Source of the DNA: Mantis religiosa
Taxonomy: Eukaryota > Arthropoda > Insecta > Mantodea > Mantidae
DNA length: 64,000 bases
NCBI GenBank assembly: GCA_030765055.1
Contig: CM060951.1
Span: 47,882,715-47,946,714 of the forward strand
Direction: 5' to 3'
Shown here: piece after piece, positions 45,617 to 57,559 of the stretch
How positions within the stretch are numbered: the first letter of the stretch is position 1
Layout: each line of letters opens with the position of its first letter
The notes under the pieces: model-generated
Told to the model about the DNA's origin: nothing
Databases searched by the model: none
Seen by the model: the letters and a program-made list of their open reading frames with translations, nothing else
Position numbers and translations under genes: made by a program

Positions 45617-47149
45617 AACTGTCAGATTGGTAATTTTATATTATTATAAGAATTCACTACTGGTCTGGAAGACTTGTTCATACAAGGTTTAATTAAATAT
45701 TTCGTAGATATATCATATTACGTCAGATGCGAACTGTTTTAGAAATTCTCGAGGGATATTATCTGGCTAGGACATCCGTTGTCATGCTTCTTTTAAAGTA
45801 ATGTCATTACAGCTTTTGAACTCTTTGTTGATATCTAAGGGATATTTGTTTTTGAATGTTGGTAACTCTTGCTTGTGGTTGCTGCCACTTGGTATTTTTG
45901 AGATGTCACGGAGCATGTCTGCGATGGTTTGCGACTTAGTTTTAACTGATGTGTAGGCCAAAAATTGTTATTTTGTTGTATTTATGTGTGCCCCTACTTT
46001 TTCTTATGCTTGGTAAGACATTGTATATTACAAATATGTTACCCATAAGGATTTTTTTTCTCTTTCATAGTATTCAGGCGTTGTATTTTTCTTTTATTTT
46101 TTATTTATTTTATTTTTTATTTTTAAAATAAAAGAAAGTTTTATTTTATTTCATTTTCTTTTAACATTTATACTTTAGAAAGACTTTTAGTTTTAATTAC
46201 CAGTTTATATTGTTCAGCCTGTTAAGATTCTAGGGATATTTTTTCTGCTAAGCTGAATATGACAAGTACGAAGAAACAATTATGTTGTTAATGAAAGTGG
46301 CATGAAATTAATTTGCACGTACACGTGTAGTTATGTAATCATCTATGGTTTCTCTAAAGGCTGTCCAGGTAGCTCGTTTCATGTTCCATTTATTTTTATG
46401 TGAATTGCATTGTCTGTTGTAATTTCAAGTATAACTGCGGAATGATTACGGTCATAACGAGTGTGGCTAACTGGCCAATTAAGTACTGAAATTATACCTT
46501 ATAGAGCACTTAGACAGATCAATGCTGCTTAAAGTGTCATGGACGATGTTATTCGAATTTAGCAGCAGTACTAAATCTTCAGTTTCTAAGAGTGTTTCAG
46601 CAATTTCCTTTCTGGAATAGGTACTTCAACTTCTCTATTTGGGATTGAATGTCACCTAGTAAAATATAAGGTTATGTAAAATCTCAGTTAATTCTTTCAG
46701 GTGCTGTAAGTCAATATGTTGGCTATTTAGTAATTGGGTGTTGCAAATACATATAGTAGTACAAAATATAGTAAAATTGTAACTGCTACTGATTCAAATA
46801 CAGCTTTGTTTACCATTATTGCAAACTTAGATAGCTACCCCTTCTCTGCTACGGTTCTTTTTATGCAGTATATTTTCTAATATTTATTGCAGAATTATTT
46901 TCAAAATTCGTTTCCTACAGAAAAGTCATAGTGGCGTGTAGAAATTAAATCTGTATAAATTATTACTGTGATTAAAATTCATTTAATTCCCAATGCAACA
47001 AATGCCAGCTCATAAATTTATGATATAATTTAAATTTGAATGTTATCATTCAAGTTATGTACAAGTACCATGCTATAATTTAAGTTTAGCATGTAAACTT
47101 GTTTCACTTGGTGGTTTTATTCTTAAATGATTCATCCTTGGAGTACAGG
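45617..47149. other. no gene seen; T-rich patch
   Basis: T-rich low complexity at about 46075-46160. No coding or repeat family recognised. Confidence 0.45.
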
Positions 47150-47632
47150 CGAACCTTTCTAAGCTTTTCATGAACCTTGGAGTTTTACTAGACACTCGGC
47201 TTAGGTGGAAGCCACATATTGAACGCACCATTACCCTGGCATCCGCTCGTCTTTCACAACTCTTTCAATTATTTCACCAACACACTTCACTTGGTTTAGA
47301 ATATTCACTGCTCCTGTACAAATCTCTGGTTCGACCTCTTATTACTTATGCCTGCCAGGTCTGGGGGGCTGCCATTACTTGTCACCTGAGGCGTCTACAA
47401 GTCGTCCAGAGTCGATTCTTGCGAATCGCCACCAATGCTCCTTGGTTTGTTCGCAACCAGCAGCTGCGTCACGAGCTAGAACTTCTTCCTCTCCACTATT
47501 TCATCCGACAGATCGCTCGACGCTTCTTCTACAATCTACACCATGTCTCAGGAGCTGTGACGTATAACATCGGCGTCCGAAGTCGCCGGCAAACGCGACT
47601 GAAGCGACGACTACCACAGGACCTGCTTTAGA
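47150..47632 (+). pseudogene. jockey-type LINE reverse transcriptase C-terminus
   Basis: A clean 153-codon frame: 'MNLGVLLDTRLRWKPHIERT', 'ARLSQLFQLFHQHTSLGLEY', 'LLYKSLVRPLITYACQVWGA', 'LRRLQVVQSRFLRIATNAPW' and 'FVRNQQLRHELELLP'. The 'YLGV.LD.RL.W..HI', 'LYK.LIRP..TYA..VWG' and 'LQ..Q...LR..T.APWFVRN' patterns identify the jockey clade C-terminus. It ends with TTTAG at 47627-47631, and a non-coding 3' region follows. It is 5'-truncated, with no internal stop in the remaining piece, so it is relatively young. Confidence 0.88.
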
Positions 47633-48461
47633 GTGATGGCACTTCCACTTCTGAATGATGTGCTGTTCCAATTAGCTTTTCTATTCTTCTGTTCTACTGT
47701 GCAAATTCTCACTATTGAAGTATGTATACCATTTTATTAGATCAGTATCACATTTGAATTAATGCAGAGGAGGCACATTGTCTTACCTCTACAACGTTAT
47801 TACTCTACAATTATTTTGTGTCTGTTCTCTCAGGTCTGCAAAGCATATATTATTGCTGACCGATCTAATAAATAAATTATATATACTTTAAAAATGTCTG
47901 ATGTAACTACTAAAATTTCATAAAAGATTCTAAGCAATATTTAGTTCAGAGAAATGTCAGGATGATTAATGCTTATAGAAAAAGCTTAGCCAGCTCAAAC
48001 TGCTCGTCTTAGGATTTTTGTTTGTGAACAGAAATTGCAGCTGTTTCGCCCTCAGAATTACAAACTAAGGTTTCAGAGTTATTGTCCTCATAAGCTGTAC
48101 AAATACTGTTTGAGGATTCGCTTGTAATTGGTCTTTATTTCCCCTGCAGGTGTGTTTACGGATGGGATTTGACAGTTTGTTACCAAGAGAGCTCGAGAAT
48201 TGATGTCACGTTGATGCTCATTTTACGCATATTTATTTTGCTGAGAAACATGTAGCGTCGTTCATCATTGCAATATTTCTTAGAAGTCAAGGTGAAAGGT
48301 GGAGCTGCAATGCTAATGTTGAAGACTGTCGTGGGCAGTTCTGGTTCATGTGATTTCACCTCAAATGAATTATATCTGTGGTTGACCTGGGTAAACTCAA
48401 CACTGTGCTGTAGGATATTTGTATTGCTATTGGGACATTTTTATATTCACACATACACCTA

Positions 48462-48462
<1 letters not shown>
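47633..48462. other. LINE 3' region, then nothing recognised
   Basis: The first 250 bp, to the 'AATAAATAAATTATATAT' at about 47868-47885, probably belong to the LINE 3' UTR and tail. The rest is unassigned. Confidence 0.45.
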
Positions 48463-48558
<96 letters not shown>

Positions 48559-48573
48559 GTTGTTGTTGTTGTT
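48463..48573. repeat. (ATT)n / (GTT)n microsatellite
   Basis: About 32 ATT units followed by about 5 GTT units. Ile or Leu homopolymer frames across it are products of the repeat. Confidence 0.97.
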
Positions 48574-49601
48574 TGCGCAACGAAACCTGTTTATAATATT
48601 TTCATTTCTTTAGCACTTCGCCTTAAAATAAATATATCACTTAGAAGTTCACAGCTTATTATTTCTGTGATGAACAATTCCTGATGGCAACTTATACGTG
48701 TTTCTTTGGATTATATTAAACTCTTTCTTGAAGCAAGCGAAATTTTGTCTTGTGTATAATAATTATTTTTTCGAACTTTCATTTCCATTATGGCTTTCTC
48801 AAAATTTGAAATATTATATTTTCTGTAGCATTCCCTTTTCTTATTCCTAAATAGATTAATGTAAAATATTTTTCTGTTACAAAACTACATTAAAGTTTTA
48901 CTCTTACTCATTAGTTGACGCCTTTTTAACCTGAATGATCTTTATTTTCAGTCATTCATTTTCTTTTCCTGTGCTGGCTGTTTGACCAACAATGTAATTT
49001 TCTACCCTTTAATGGCAATTTCATGAAATTTGAAACTTATTTACATTATACTGAGCGAAGTAAGATGAACATTGGAATGAAGCATTGAAGCTGATAGGCT
49101 TATTTCTTATAATTACTAAAAGTTGAAGAGTATTTATGTACTTCATTTTAATGAAGTCATGACTTTCTGGAATCCCATTTATTTTCTGTGCACTCATGGT
49201 CAGCATTTATCAACTTGATTTATAAACAGCTGTCATTTCCAACATTTCTTCTTCACTACGGTACTCAGAGCATCCCTTTATGTTTTCTCCTGGGTCTACC
49301 TATATCTGAATGTCTTGTTAACCTGCATGAGTATGCTAATTTTAGAAGTTTTGTTTGGTCTAAAGAGTATGAGTGCTATTTGCAGTTTTACATCAGTATT
49401 GTTGCATTTTATTCTGTAGTTTATCTATTTTGTTACTAATCATCCAGGTTTAATTACCATATAGAAGTAAAACAGTGGTCACTGTTTTAATAACTTCATT
49501 CTAGTTTCTTTTCTTGTTTTTCGTCTTAATGTCCTATGAGCTGCATTACATACCTGTTGAAATGCTGACACACTTGTATATGTGTTCTTGTATTTGAAAG
49601 T
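48574..49601. other. no gene seen
   Basis: AT-rich sequence without recognised features. Confidence 0.5.
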
Positions 49602-49918
49602 CCGTCCTGCGCCGTGGGGTAGCGGGCTAAGGCAGCATGCCTTGGTACCTGGCCACGGAAAGCGGTCCGGGTTCGATCCCACCCATGTGGTGGGGATTTT
49701 AGGTCCCGGGTATAGGACCGGTGCCCACTCAGCATCGTGAGGAAAGTGAGGAGCGGCCCTGGTCACGGAAACCAACATTCCGGCTGGGGGATGCCGAGAT
49801 GCTGACAACATCTCCTCCCGGTTGGATGATCGTCCACCTCTGCCGTGCGTAAGTGGGCGTGAGGCCGGCAGTCAGGTTGGTAGGCCTTGGCCCTATAAGG
49901 GCTGTCACGCCATGGGTT
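49602..49918 (+). mobile_element. GC-rich tRNA-headed SINE, family E
   Basis: The head is 'CGCCGTGGGGTAGCGGGCTA' (A box) with B box 'CCGGGTTCGATCCCACCC'. A GC-rich body of about 230 bp follows, with 'GTCCCGGGTATAGGACCGGT', 'CTCCTCCCGGTTGGATGATC' and 'GGCCCTATAAGGGCTGTCAC'. It is sharply richer in GC than its surroundings and has no other copy here. Confidence 0.75.
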
Positions 49919-49970
49919 ATTATACTATTTAAAAGTTGTTAGAGACTTTTTATTTAATTTTCTACAGATA

Positions 49971-50660
49971 CAAGGAGCGTCCAGAAAGTAAGTTATGTTT
50001 CAATTTATCTCCGCTGCAGCGGTGCGAACGCAGTTCCACACAGGCGTGGTAGACGCTCTGTATCAAGGAGAAGAAACGTGCGCCATTGTGAGATTGCTGT
50101 CAGCCACGCACGCTTTGTTGTGCTTGTTTACAATGTCGGTGTTGATTGAAAATCCCGCCGCTTGTGAAATCTGATATGTGATTCGTTTTCTGTATGCTAG
50201 GAAGGTGAAACCAATTGAGATTTATCGCCAAATTTGCGATGTCAGAAGGTGTTATATTTCTTCACGACAACGCACGACCACACACTGCAAATGCGACGAA
50301 AAACATCCTACAGGGATTTGGCTGGGACGTGTTTGACCACCCCTGTACAGCCCTGACCTCGCTCCTAGCAATTTTCATCTGTTTTTGCATCTCAAATCTT
50401 TCCTTGGCGGTCAACACTTCAACAATGAAGAAGAGCTGAAAGAAAATGTTTCCAACTGGTTGAAGACACAGGCGGCAAACTTCTATAAAGAAGGTATACA
50501 AAAACTTGTGCCTCGCTATGACAAATGCCTGCAAAATTTCGGCAGTTATGTGGAAAAGTAGATTAACAGTTGTAGAAATTTGTGTAATAAATCATTTTTC
50601 TGTATCTGTACACAATTTAATTTTATTACCAAACAGAACTTACTTTCTGGACGTGTCTCG
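49971..50660 (+). mobile_element. short mariner derivative, copy 2 (TA flanked)
   Basis: 690 bp between TA at 49969-49970 and 50661-50662. The ends 'CAAGGAGCGTCCAGAAAGTA' and reversed 'CGAGACACGTCCAGAAAGTA' match the copy at 664-1317. The 5' region and the internal fusion are the same, but about 35-40 bp more of the N-terminal coding sequence is kept ('KVKPIEIYRQI'). Confidence 0.9.
50200..50562 (+). pseudogene. mariner transposase fusion remnant
   Basis: 'KVKPIEIYRQICDV', the start of the first helix-turn-helix, is joined to 'VIFLHDNARPHTANATKN', the second catalytic block. A one-base loss in the next block separates this from 'YSPDLAPSNFHLFLH', where the catalytic Asp is Asn as in copy 1. 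'NWLKTQAANFYKEGIQKL' and 'GSYVEK' close the frame near 50562. The catalytic core is absent. Confidence 0.82.
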
Positions 50661-50662
50661 TA

Positions 50663-51709
50663 TTTTTTAATGTTATTTGTTATTTGCCTGAGAGCACCAC
50701 CAATCCAACATGTGCCACGGTACTATAACATTCATTTAAGTCGTGGTGCGCAGACAAAAGTGTAAGATCATGATATGCGGTGTTCGATATTCTGGGATAT
50801 TTTATTTGTCAACTTCCTTACTTTAACGCTTCTTCCTGGAGATCGACACCTCTTTGCCACAGAGAAGCGTATTTTTATATGTGGAAACCTCTGAATTAGA
50901 CAGTGGAAAATAACCAAAAGACAAAAACAAAGAACTAATTCTGCTGAGTGCAGGTTTCCGGGAATTTGCTGTCTGCCACAAGCGTCTTGATTAAAAAGAA
51001 CTGTGAGCTGCGAGAGAAGACAAGTCGCACACTGCATGCAAAACTGAACGTAACATGCAATGCGTGATGGCTACACTCCACTCCAATACAAACCTCGAGA
51101 AAGAGATACAGTATTACTCAACACTTCCACTATGCCTTCATTTGTAGCATTAATGAATATTATCACCAGGCATTAGATTTTGATATAGTATTTTAACTGT
51201 TCCACCATTGGCATTGTTAAACTACATACAGGGGGCAACATAATGAAAATATGCATTAGATCTAATTTGGCCATTTTATGCCATTTTTTACGTTCAGGTC
51301 TACATCATTTATTTGTTTTCTTTCACTTAACAATTAATTATAAAAGGCTTTAATTACTGAAATTCTGCATCCAAGCATCAAACATTTCAATACCTATATG
51401 CCTTATCCAACTTAATTTAAGATGTTTTACAATCTACGACAGCATGCTCAGAGAGATCTTATATTAACTTATTAGCGTATGAGAAAAGCAATTTTATACG
51501 TGTATTTATTTTAAACATATTACAAAAATTTAGCAGTCTTCTACAGCGTCAACCAATCTGTACCTTTATTTCGGATGAGAATTGTAATCGGCCTTTATTC
51601 GTGTCGAATTTGATAACAACGAATAGATGTGGTAGAAAAAAAAACGAAAATTCCTAAAAAGTTTTGGTCTATTAAAAGATTTGATAAGATGTTCTGACAA
51701 CACCGCGCG
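50663..51709. other. no gene seen
   Basis: AT-rich sequence without recognised features. Confidence 0.5.
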
Positions 51710-52262
51710 CCCTGGGTACTACATGGGGCAAAGCGAGAAGCCGTATGGGAAAATATTCGCAACACAGGGATGTTTACCTGAGTGTATCCCAAATACGCGG
51801 CGAGTCCAGTGTATGTGCACTCTGTTCAGATGTAATCATGTCTTCTGGACAGCAATGTGTCATACATCGGCGAGAAATCATCATCTATAGACACACGCAG
51901 CTTCCAAACGCTCTGTTTGTGCTTCCTAACTTACTGTGCATCAACCTACTAATATTTTACTCTTCTAATCAACTAGATAAGACCCGATAAGAGACGATCA
52001 CAGCGCTCGTTACCTGAAGGTCAGGAAGCTTCAACGCTCTGTCGAGTAATATACTCTGTTCAGATGTAATCATGTCTTCTGGACAGCAAGCGGGAGAAAA
52101 CATATCATATAGACACACACAGCTTCCAATCGCTCTATTTGTGTTTCGTAACTTACTGTACGTGAACTTGCTAATATTTAACTCTTGTAAATACCAGATG
52201 ATACCTGATAAGGAACGATCGAACGGTCAACATGCTTCAACGCCCTGTTGAGTAATACTGAG
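51710..52262 (+). repeat. repeat R1 with a 234-bp tandem duplication
   Basis: 'CTCTGTTCAGATGTAATCAT' followed by 'GTCTTCTGGACAGCA' occurs at 51820 and again at 52054, a period of 234 bp. Both units continue through 'AGACACAC.CAGCTTCCAA', 'TTGTG.TTC.TAACTTACTG' and 'CTGT.GAGTAATA'. A single-unit relative is at 37800-38150. No coding capacity. Confidence 0.7.
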
Positions 52263-52305
52263 CACACAGTGCACTCACCGCCCAAAGACAGGTGTCTCAA
52301 GTTAG

Positions 52306-52656
52306 TTGCGAAGTAACTTCAAATTTAGGCAAGTGCAGGCGAAATTCGGCATTCCATTGTCTTACAAAGTGACCTTTTATCCGCTTCCTGTTGTAACTGT
52401 TTCACCTCTTCCGATTGTTATAAACAATCTGTGCAAACCTGATGTTAAGAAAGATGAGAATAATGCTACTTTAGGTCGTGGTAGTGTCATAAATATGTCA
52501 AATTACCCAGAAACTAGAATCAAAGACGCTGAAGTGGAAACAGAGCCCAGAATCATCGTAAGTACCATTATCTACTCCAATTCAACGAGGTCCAAGTGGA
52601 AACGCAAGCAGCGCGACCTTAGGCATGAACCCCAGCAGTCTCTCTCGGAAGACTGA
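52306..52656 (+). other. 116-codon open frame, unassigned
   Basis: The frame starts at 52306 and contains 'YPLPVVTVSPLPIVINN' and a Lys/Arg-rich end. A donor-like GTAAGT occurs at 52559, inside it. No domain is recognised and no acceptor or partner exon is evident. It may be chance or an exon of an unknown gene. Confidence 0.2.
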
Positions 52657-55039
52657 AATGTATGTGTCTTCCTCTCTCCGGATAGTTTTCGTGCATGCGT
52701 TGCACAGGACCATGAGATGCTTTGACAGAAAATGTAACAAACCTCAGCTATCTAGTTCTGCAGCTTTTCTACTTCATGCACTTACGTAAATAACATCTGT
52801 GTGCGGAAAGCTTTATAATTATTTACCGACTTCGGTGCAAAGTTTTGTTGTGTCATTTACCTTAAATGCTGCTATAACCGACGGAGCGGCTTTTTAGTGT
52901 AGCAAAACTATAAAAAGGAAAATTACATGTGTAGAGAGAGAGACAAGAAAAATTCAATTTTTTTAAACAGTTCGTAACTTTAAGCGCATAGTTTTACTGA
53001 AGTCTGTATCCTATCGCTTCTATAGCTCATACTGAGTTAGTATAAAACAAATTTCATGGACTAGTAGATCGTGTAGCGTGCACATCTTAAAAAAAAAAAA
53101 AAAACATATTTAAACAATGTTTTCTAATTGGGTTGCAGCTTAGGAGATGGTTTTAAGCTATATATTTTAGTTTAGTTACCTACTAGTTACTCTCAAAGAA
53201 AATGTTAATTAAAAATACACAGCCATTTCTATCGGCATCTCACATTCAGAACTTAAATTAAGTTAACTTCGTTTTATTTAACTCCAGTTCCAGAAAACGA
53301 GCTTAATATTTTAGACGCCATCGAATTAAGAGCAATCAGTTAGTATTACTCGCGGTTTAGTGAACTATGTAAATAGGTCAACCGATGGTAATAACGTAAT
53401 GAGGATGATTACATGGCGGGACACAAGAGTTTCATTTTAATCCGCGACTGTAAAACTGTTAAGGCCAAACTGTGTTGGCGATTTCCCAAACTTGTGAATT
53501 CCTTGCTTCAGTTCAGAATCGAACTTGAGACTCATTGGGACTGTGCCAAACATACTCCTCCTCTGCTTTTAACAGGAGGGTAATGTCTGTACAAACATCT
53601 GGCCAGATTCTTTCCCTTTTCCACATGTGTTACGCCTCCTTTACACAGCGCAAATGATTAGCTTCTTGCATAGTCATATAGTTTAACGGAAGTTTCTTCT
53701 TGTCCATACGTAATACGTTAACAATTCCTTATTCTCCTGCAAGCTACACAAACTGTCAATTCATAAGGAACAAGGTGGTCTTCTAGCCTCGTGTGTGGTA
53801 GTACCTAGCTACAAGTATGTATTGTAAACAAAAATAAGCTATTAGCCATAACAAGGCCATTCTGAAAGCCTGCTACTCATTTAGGCAATTACAGTTAGGC
53901 CCATTTCATGACGATGCTAAAATATAATGGAGCACTGTATACAATGGAGGCTTAAGTAATGATGTGGTGATAAAATGAGAGAGTATTTTAGGGAAACATT
54001 GGCACTAGTAGTTTGAGGGCCACATACAACTCGGCCAAACCAACTTGTTTCCTTGTTGGTTCAGTGGTGTCGAAAACCATAGGTTTCGCTGCTAGCTTAC
54101 TTTATTATGCATCCATATTCTCTGCATTTGTAACATAATAACTTTTCTGCATTTATTTGCAACAATAAACCTGACTTCTAGATATCAGTCCAAAATTTAA
54201 AATCAATTAGTCAGTCACAAAATTATTCAGTAAATCATGTTGTACTTTTGATTTTTATATTTTATATCCTTATTTTTATGTAAAGATGTAATTTTGTATA
54301 TCTACGTATAAATTTAACATGTCATTTAGTGTAAGAGAGTATTTGTTTGAGAAAAACTAATAGTAACGAACGTTACAGTTTTCTTCAATCGATAACAATT
54401 TTCTTTTTATTCCGAGAGTAAAGAATCGAGTTGAAGTCTCACACAAAGTATATAGATGACCAAGATCACAGTAGCACTGTGAATAGTACGCAATTTAAAA
54501 GACCTATAATTGAAGTAATGATTGGGGAAGAAAGTATTTATCACGAAACTTATAAACTTACAACTTTACTTTTGTAATTTTGTCATACATTACGCAGTTT
54601 CGCGATTTTTAAAATTTTGAAGCGGCGACAGCATTCTTACAATTTTCCAGCAAGTTATTTCATTTACGAAATAATGAGAAATTAGAAAGCTTGTTTCTTT
54701 GAATCTAATCTATTTTAAACTGTTCTTGGTCCATTTCTCATTTGACTTAGCGCGCCCTTCAAAAATGTCAAACAGAGATCACGGATAGCTCAATCTGAAA
54801 ATTAATAATACGAAAATTGTTGCGAAATATGTCAATTAACTAGTTGCAATTAGTAAATTAACATGGGCTTATTTAATAATGCTTAATGTACATGACAACA
54901 ACCCTATTATAGGCATTGGGAATCATTATGCTTTAATGATTATACCCTTCCTATTTCAATACACATTACTTGGCATTCTCTTTATAGGTTGAGGCTGATA
55001 GGTCAGAAATAAAGCTGCATCTCTAAAAATAAAGCTGGT
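52657..55039. other. no gene seen
   Basis: Long AT-rich stretch with an A18-19 run near 53086. Nothing coding recognised. Confidence 0.45.
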
Positions 55040-55240
55040 AGAGTATTGTTTTGATAAGGACCATAGAGCCAATTTTCGGGAGACGACCATCTTGGCAAAA
55101 TGCAACAGTTACTGACTGGGAGCGGAGAATTAAGGAGGCTTTGGCGATCTCCTCTGAAATGAGCACGCTTGATCGTGATGCTGGGTTTCAGTTCAGCTCC
55201 TCTTGGAAACCGGCCTTAAAATGGAAATCCGTCGATTTAA
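55040..55240 (+). pseudogene. Penelope-like element protein C-terminus
   Basis: The frame reads 'IRTIEPIFGRRPSWQNATVT', 'DWERRIKEALAISSEMSTLD' and 'RDAGFQFSSSWKPAL'. The order 'I..REAI.I......LNRD.G...S..W.P.L' is how many Penelope-like proteins end, just after the GIY-YIG endonuclease. The rest of the protein is missing. It is followed within 60 bp by the shared repeat that contains the hammerhead-like motif. Confidence 0.5.
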
Positions 55241-55295
55241 GAAGCAAAGATCAATACAGCTTGATATTCCGGTTAAGTAGTTACGTTTCTTTGAC

Positions 55296-55510
55296 ACAAT
55301 TTTCTATACTCACGACATCTCCTGACCTGGCATTTAATTTACTGAAAACAGTCTTTTGTTCAGTAATGCGAATTTTGTGTTTTGTCTTTGTTTATAGTTG
55401 TGTTATATCCAGTATTTCATTTGTGGTTATAACATTTTATAAATATCCTGATGATGGGAGAGGTGTACACTCCCAAAACGTTGATATCTAATCTTCTTTT
55501 CAGCTGGCTG
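55296..55510 (+). repeat. Penelope-related 3' repeat, copy B
   Basis: Alignable with 31976-32165 in ordered blocks: 'TATACTCACGACATCTCCTG', 'TTTTGTTCAGTAATGCGAAT', 'TTGTCTTTGTTTAT', the motif, then 'TCTAATCTTCTTTTCAGCTG'. It contains a roughly 40-bp stretch (about 55398-55436) absent from copy A. Confidence 0.6.
55441..55490 (+). ncRNA. hammerhead-ribozyme-like motif, copy B
   Basis: CTGATGA lies at 55448-55454, followed by stem II GGGA (55456-55459) paired with TCCC (55471-55474). AAAA at 55475-55478 stands where GAAA is required, followed by C-GTT at 55479-55482. Stem I is good: ATATC before the core pairs with GATAT at 55483-55487. The AACGTT around stem III is palindromic, suited to a dimer. 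The G-to-A change in the GAAA box should abolish cleavage, so this looks like a dead copy with well-kept stems. Confidence 0.42.
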
Positions 55511-55520
55511 GCTGCCCGAG

Positions 55521-56619
55521 AAGAAAGTGAACGTATTCATCGTCAGGAAAGCTTCGGATCTTATTTTGCATCTCTAAAGTTTTCTTCCATGCGAAGTTTT
55601 TAGAAGATCAGAGGAAGTTTCAATCATTTGATGTCTCCTTTCCGAGTGTCTCCGAAATTCTTTCGATACAAGTTGACAACACAGCAATGCTGAAAATGTT
55701 TCACTGTTACCACAAGAGCCACCAGTCCCTCCCACTCCTGTTTATTGCAAGCAACAGTGAGTGACCGCTGTTGCAAGACTACCTCCAATAGCGTACTGTT
55801 CCAGCATTGTGAACACTAATTTGTTTACAAGTTTCTGGGTAGAATGAGATATCATTTAGATACTTTAAGTATTTGTCACGTTACTTCTAGTGTTGGAGAA
55901 CTAACCTTAGGACATATATAAAAATATCTACTTTTGTTTCTTTTCCTAATCGATCTGAAATTACTCTAATGAGTAAATTTTGTTCTTCAGTTTGCACCCA
56001 AAACCAAAAAGACGGAGGGAGGACAGAGGTTATTTTGAGCACTTGTTGCACGATATGTGAGCTGCTACCTCGGCATTAGTTCACATCGAAAACATACACG
56101 TATAGCATACCAGTTCCATAAAGGCTGTGTGGTCTAATCGCGTTATTGGTGGAATTCTGTGTATCTTGTATAATATGGGCTCTGTTTGCTAAAATTATAA
56201 TGAAGTTATACAAGTTATCATATGACCAATTTTTCATACATTATTTAAACTGTGGATTGCATAAAACTACAAAACAAGGAGGTAATGTACGTGAGACATA
56301 AAGAGAAAGGGAGAAAGGAGAGAGAGAGGGGGGAAGGAAAATACGCAAAATTAAAAGGTAAACTTGTGGACGGGGGCTCTGTTGAAATCCAACCATGACA
56401 TCCTCCCTTATTTGAGGTTTTTCCAATTTTCCTTAGTCCTAATGACTGGTAAACGATACCTTCAACTTTAGCCTGGAACGACCTTTCTCAAATATTCCTT
56501 CCAATAATAATTTCACGAATCAGAATGCACCACTTACTATGCAATATGTAGAAAGAACGGTCGTTACACATCTGTTATATACAGTAACTGTCTGCCCATC
56601 ACATGAAGGCAAGTGGGGA
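55521..56619. other. no gene seen; GA-rich patch
   Basis: GA-rich low complexity at about 56296-56340. Nothing coding recognised. Confidence 0.45.
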
Positions 56620-56800
56620 ATGAAGGGGGGAGGGGTTTCAACTGTTCATCTGTTTACTACGAAGTGAGTGTATGAGAGTGAATACGAGTAAGTCATGCTG
56701 CCAGATCTAATGCTCATTTCAGCAACTGCAGTGATAGGTATTATGCATGGGTGAGTTATGAGAACACTATGATTTCCGGAAGGCGAGCATAAACACAGCC
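56620..56800 (+). repeat. unclassified interspersed repeat R2, second copy
   Basis: Matches 42255-42486 through 'GCTGCCAGATCTAATGCTC', 'GCAGTGATAGGTATTATG' and 'AAGGCGAGCATAAACA'. Confidence 0.6.
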
Positions 56801-57559
56801 TTGTCTTCTTGTGGTGGGCAGACACTGCCACTATGCTGCTACCGCATCGTTTGATATTATTTGACGGATGAGTATTCAAATACTCTCACATCCCAGACAG
56901 TATTTCAACCTGCGAAGTACATTAACTGCATGACCACTAGATTCAGCTGTTCAAATGTACAAAGAGCAGACCCGACAAGTGCAGCACTATACGAGGACAA
57001 GCCGTTTCGTCTCGCGCATGTTTCTTCCGTCACACAGAGTGCCATTTCCTTTGGTCGGAAATGTACCCGAACAAAAGGCGAGTGCGGTGTTGGACCCCTG
57101 TGGCGAAGCCCCTTCTCTGCACAACAAATTGAAACGAGCTCAAGCTCCAGGGAGACAAATGTGCGACTTGTAAATACAAACAAATGCTAATGCACCAAGT
57201 TTCCCACTTCCTCTTCTCCAATATTTCAATACTCCTCTTTTCTAGGTCCCTACAGCGGCTTCTATCAACTAGACATAACTTCTACAACCAGAGCACTTTC
57301 ATCTTGTTTTTTTCCCTCTGACTAAGTTGCATATGTTTCTGCCAACAATTCATTCCCGGTAGTAATAAGAAAGTTGGAAAACTTTCAATGTGATTGGGCG
57401 AAATATGCAATCGTTCGATGTACATTTACAAACAAGCTTGAATTCCTATCTAAACAATCTGTTAGATATTGAAGAGATGAAAGTGCTGTAAAGGACCCAA
57501 AAATAATAATATTTTGTCAGTTGACAATAAACGCAGAGGGTTTAACTCTAGCCTGTAAA
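56801..57559. other. no gene assigned
   Basis: A 109-codon plus frame at 56861-57190 overlaps a 92-codon minus frame. Neither resembles a known domain. The region may be a continuation of repeat R2. Confidence 0.35.

Noticed and set aside
51710..52262. CRISPR-like or satellite array
   Set aside because: Only two long units with no short regular spacers. It is a simple tandem duplication of repeat R1.
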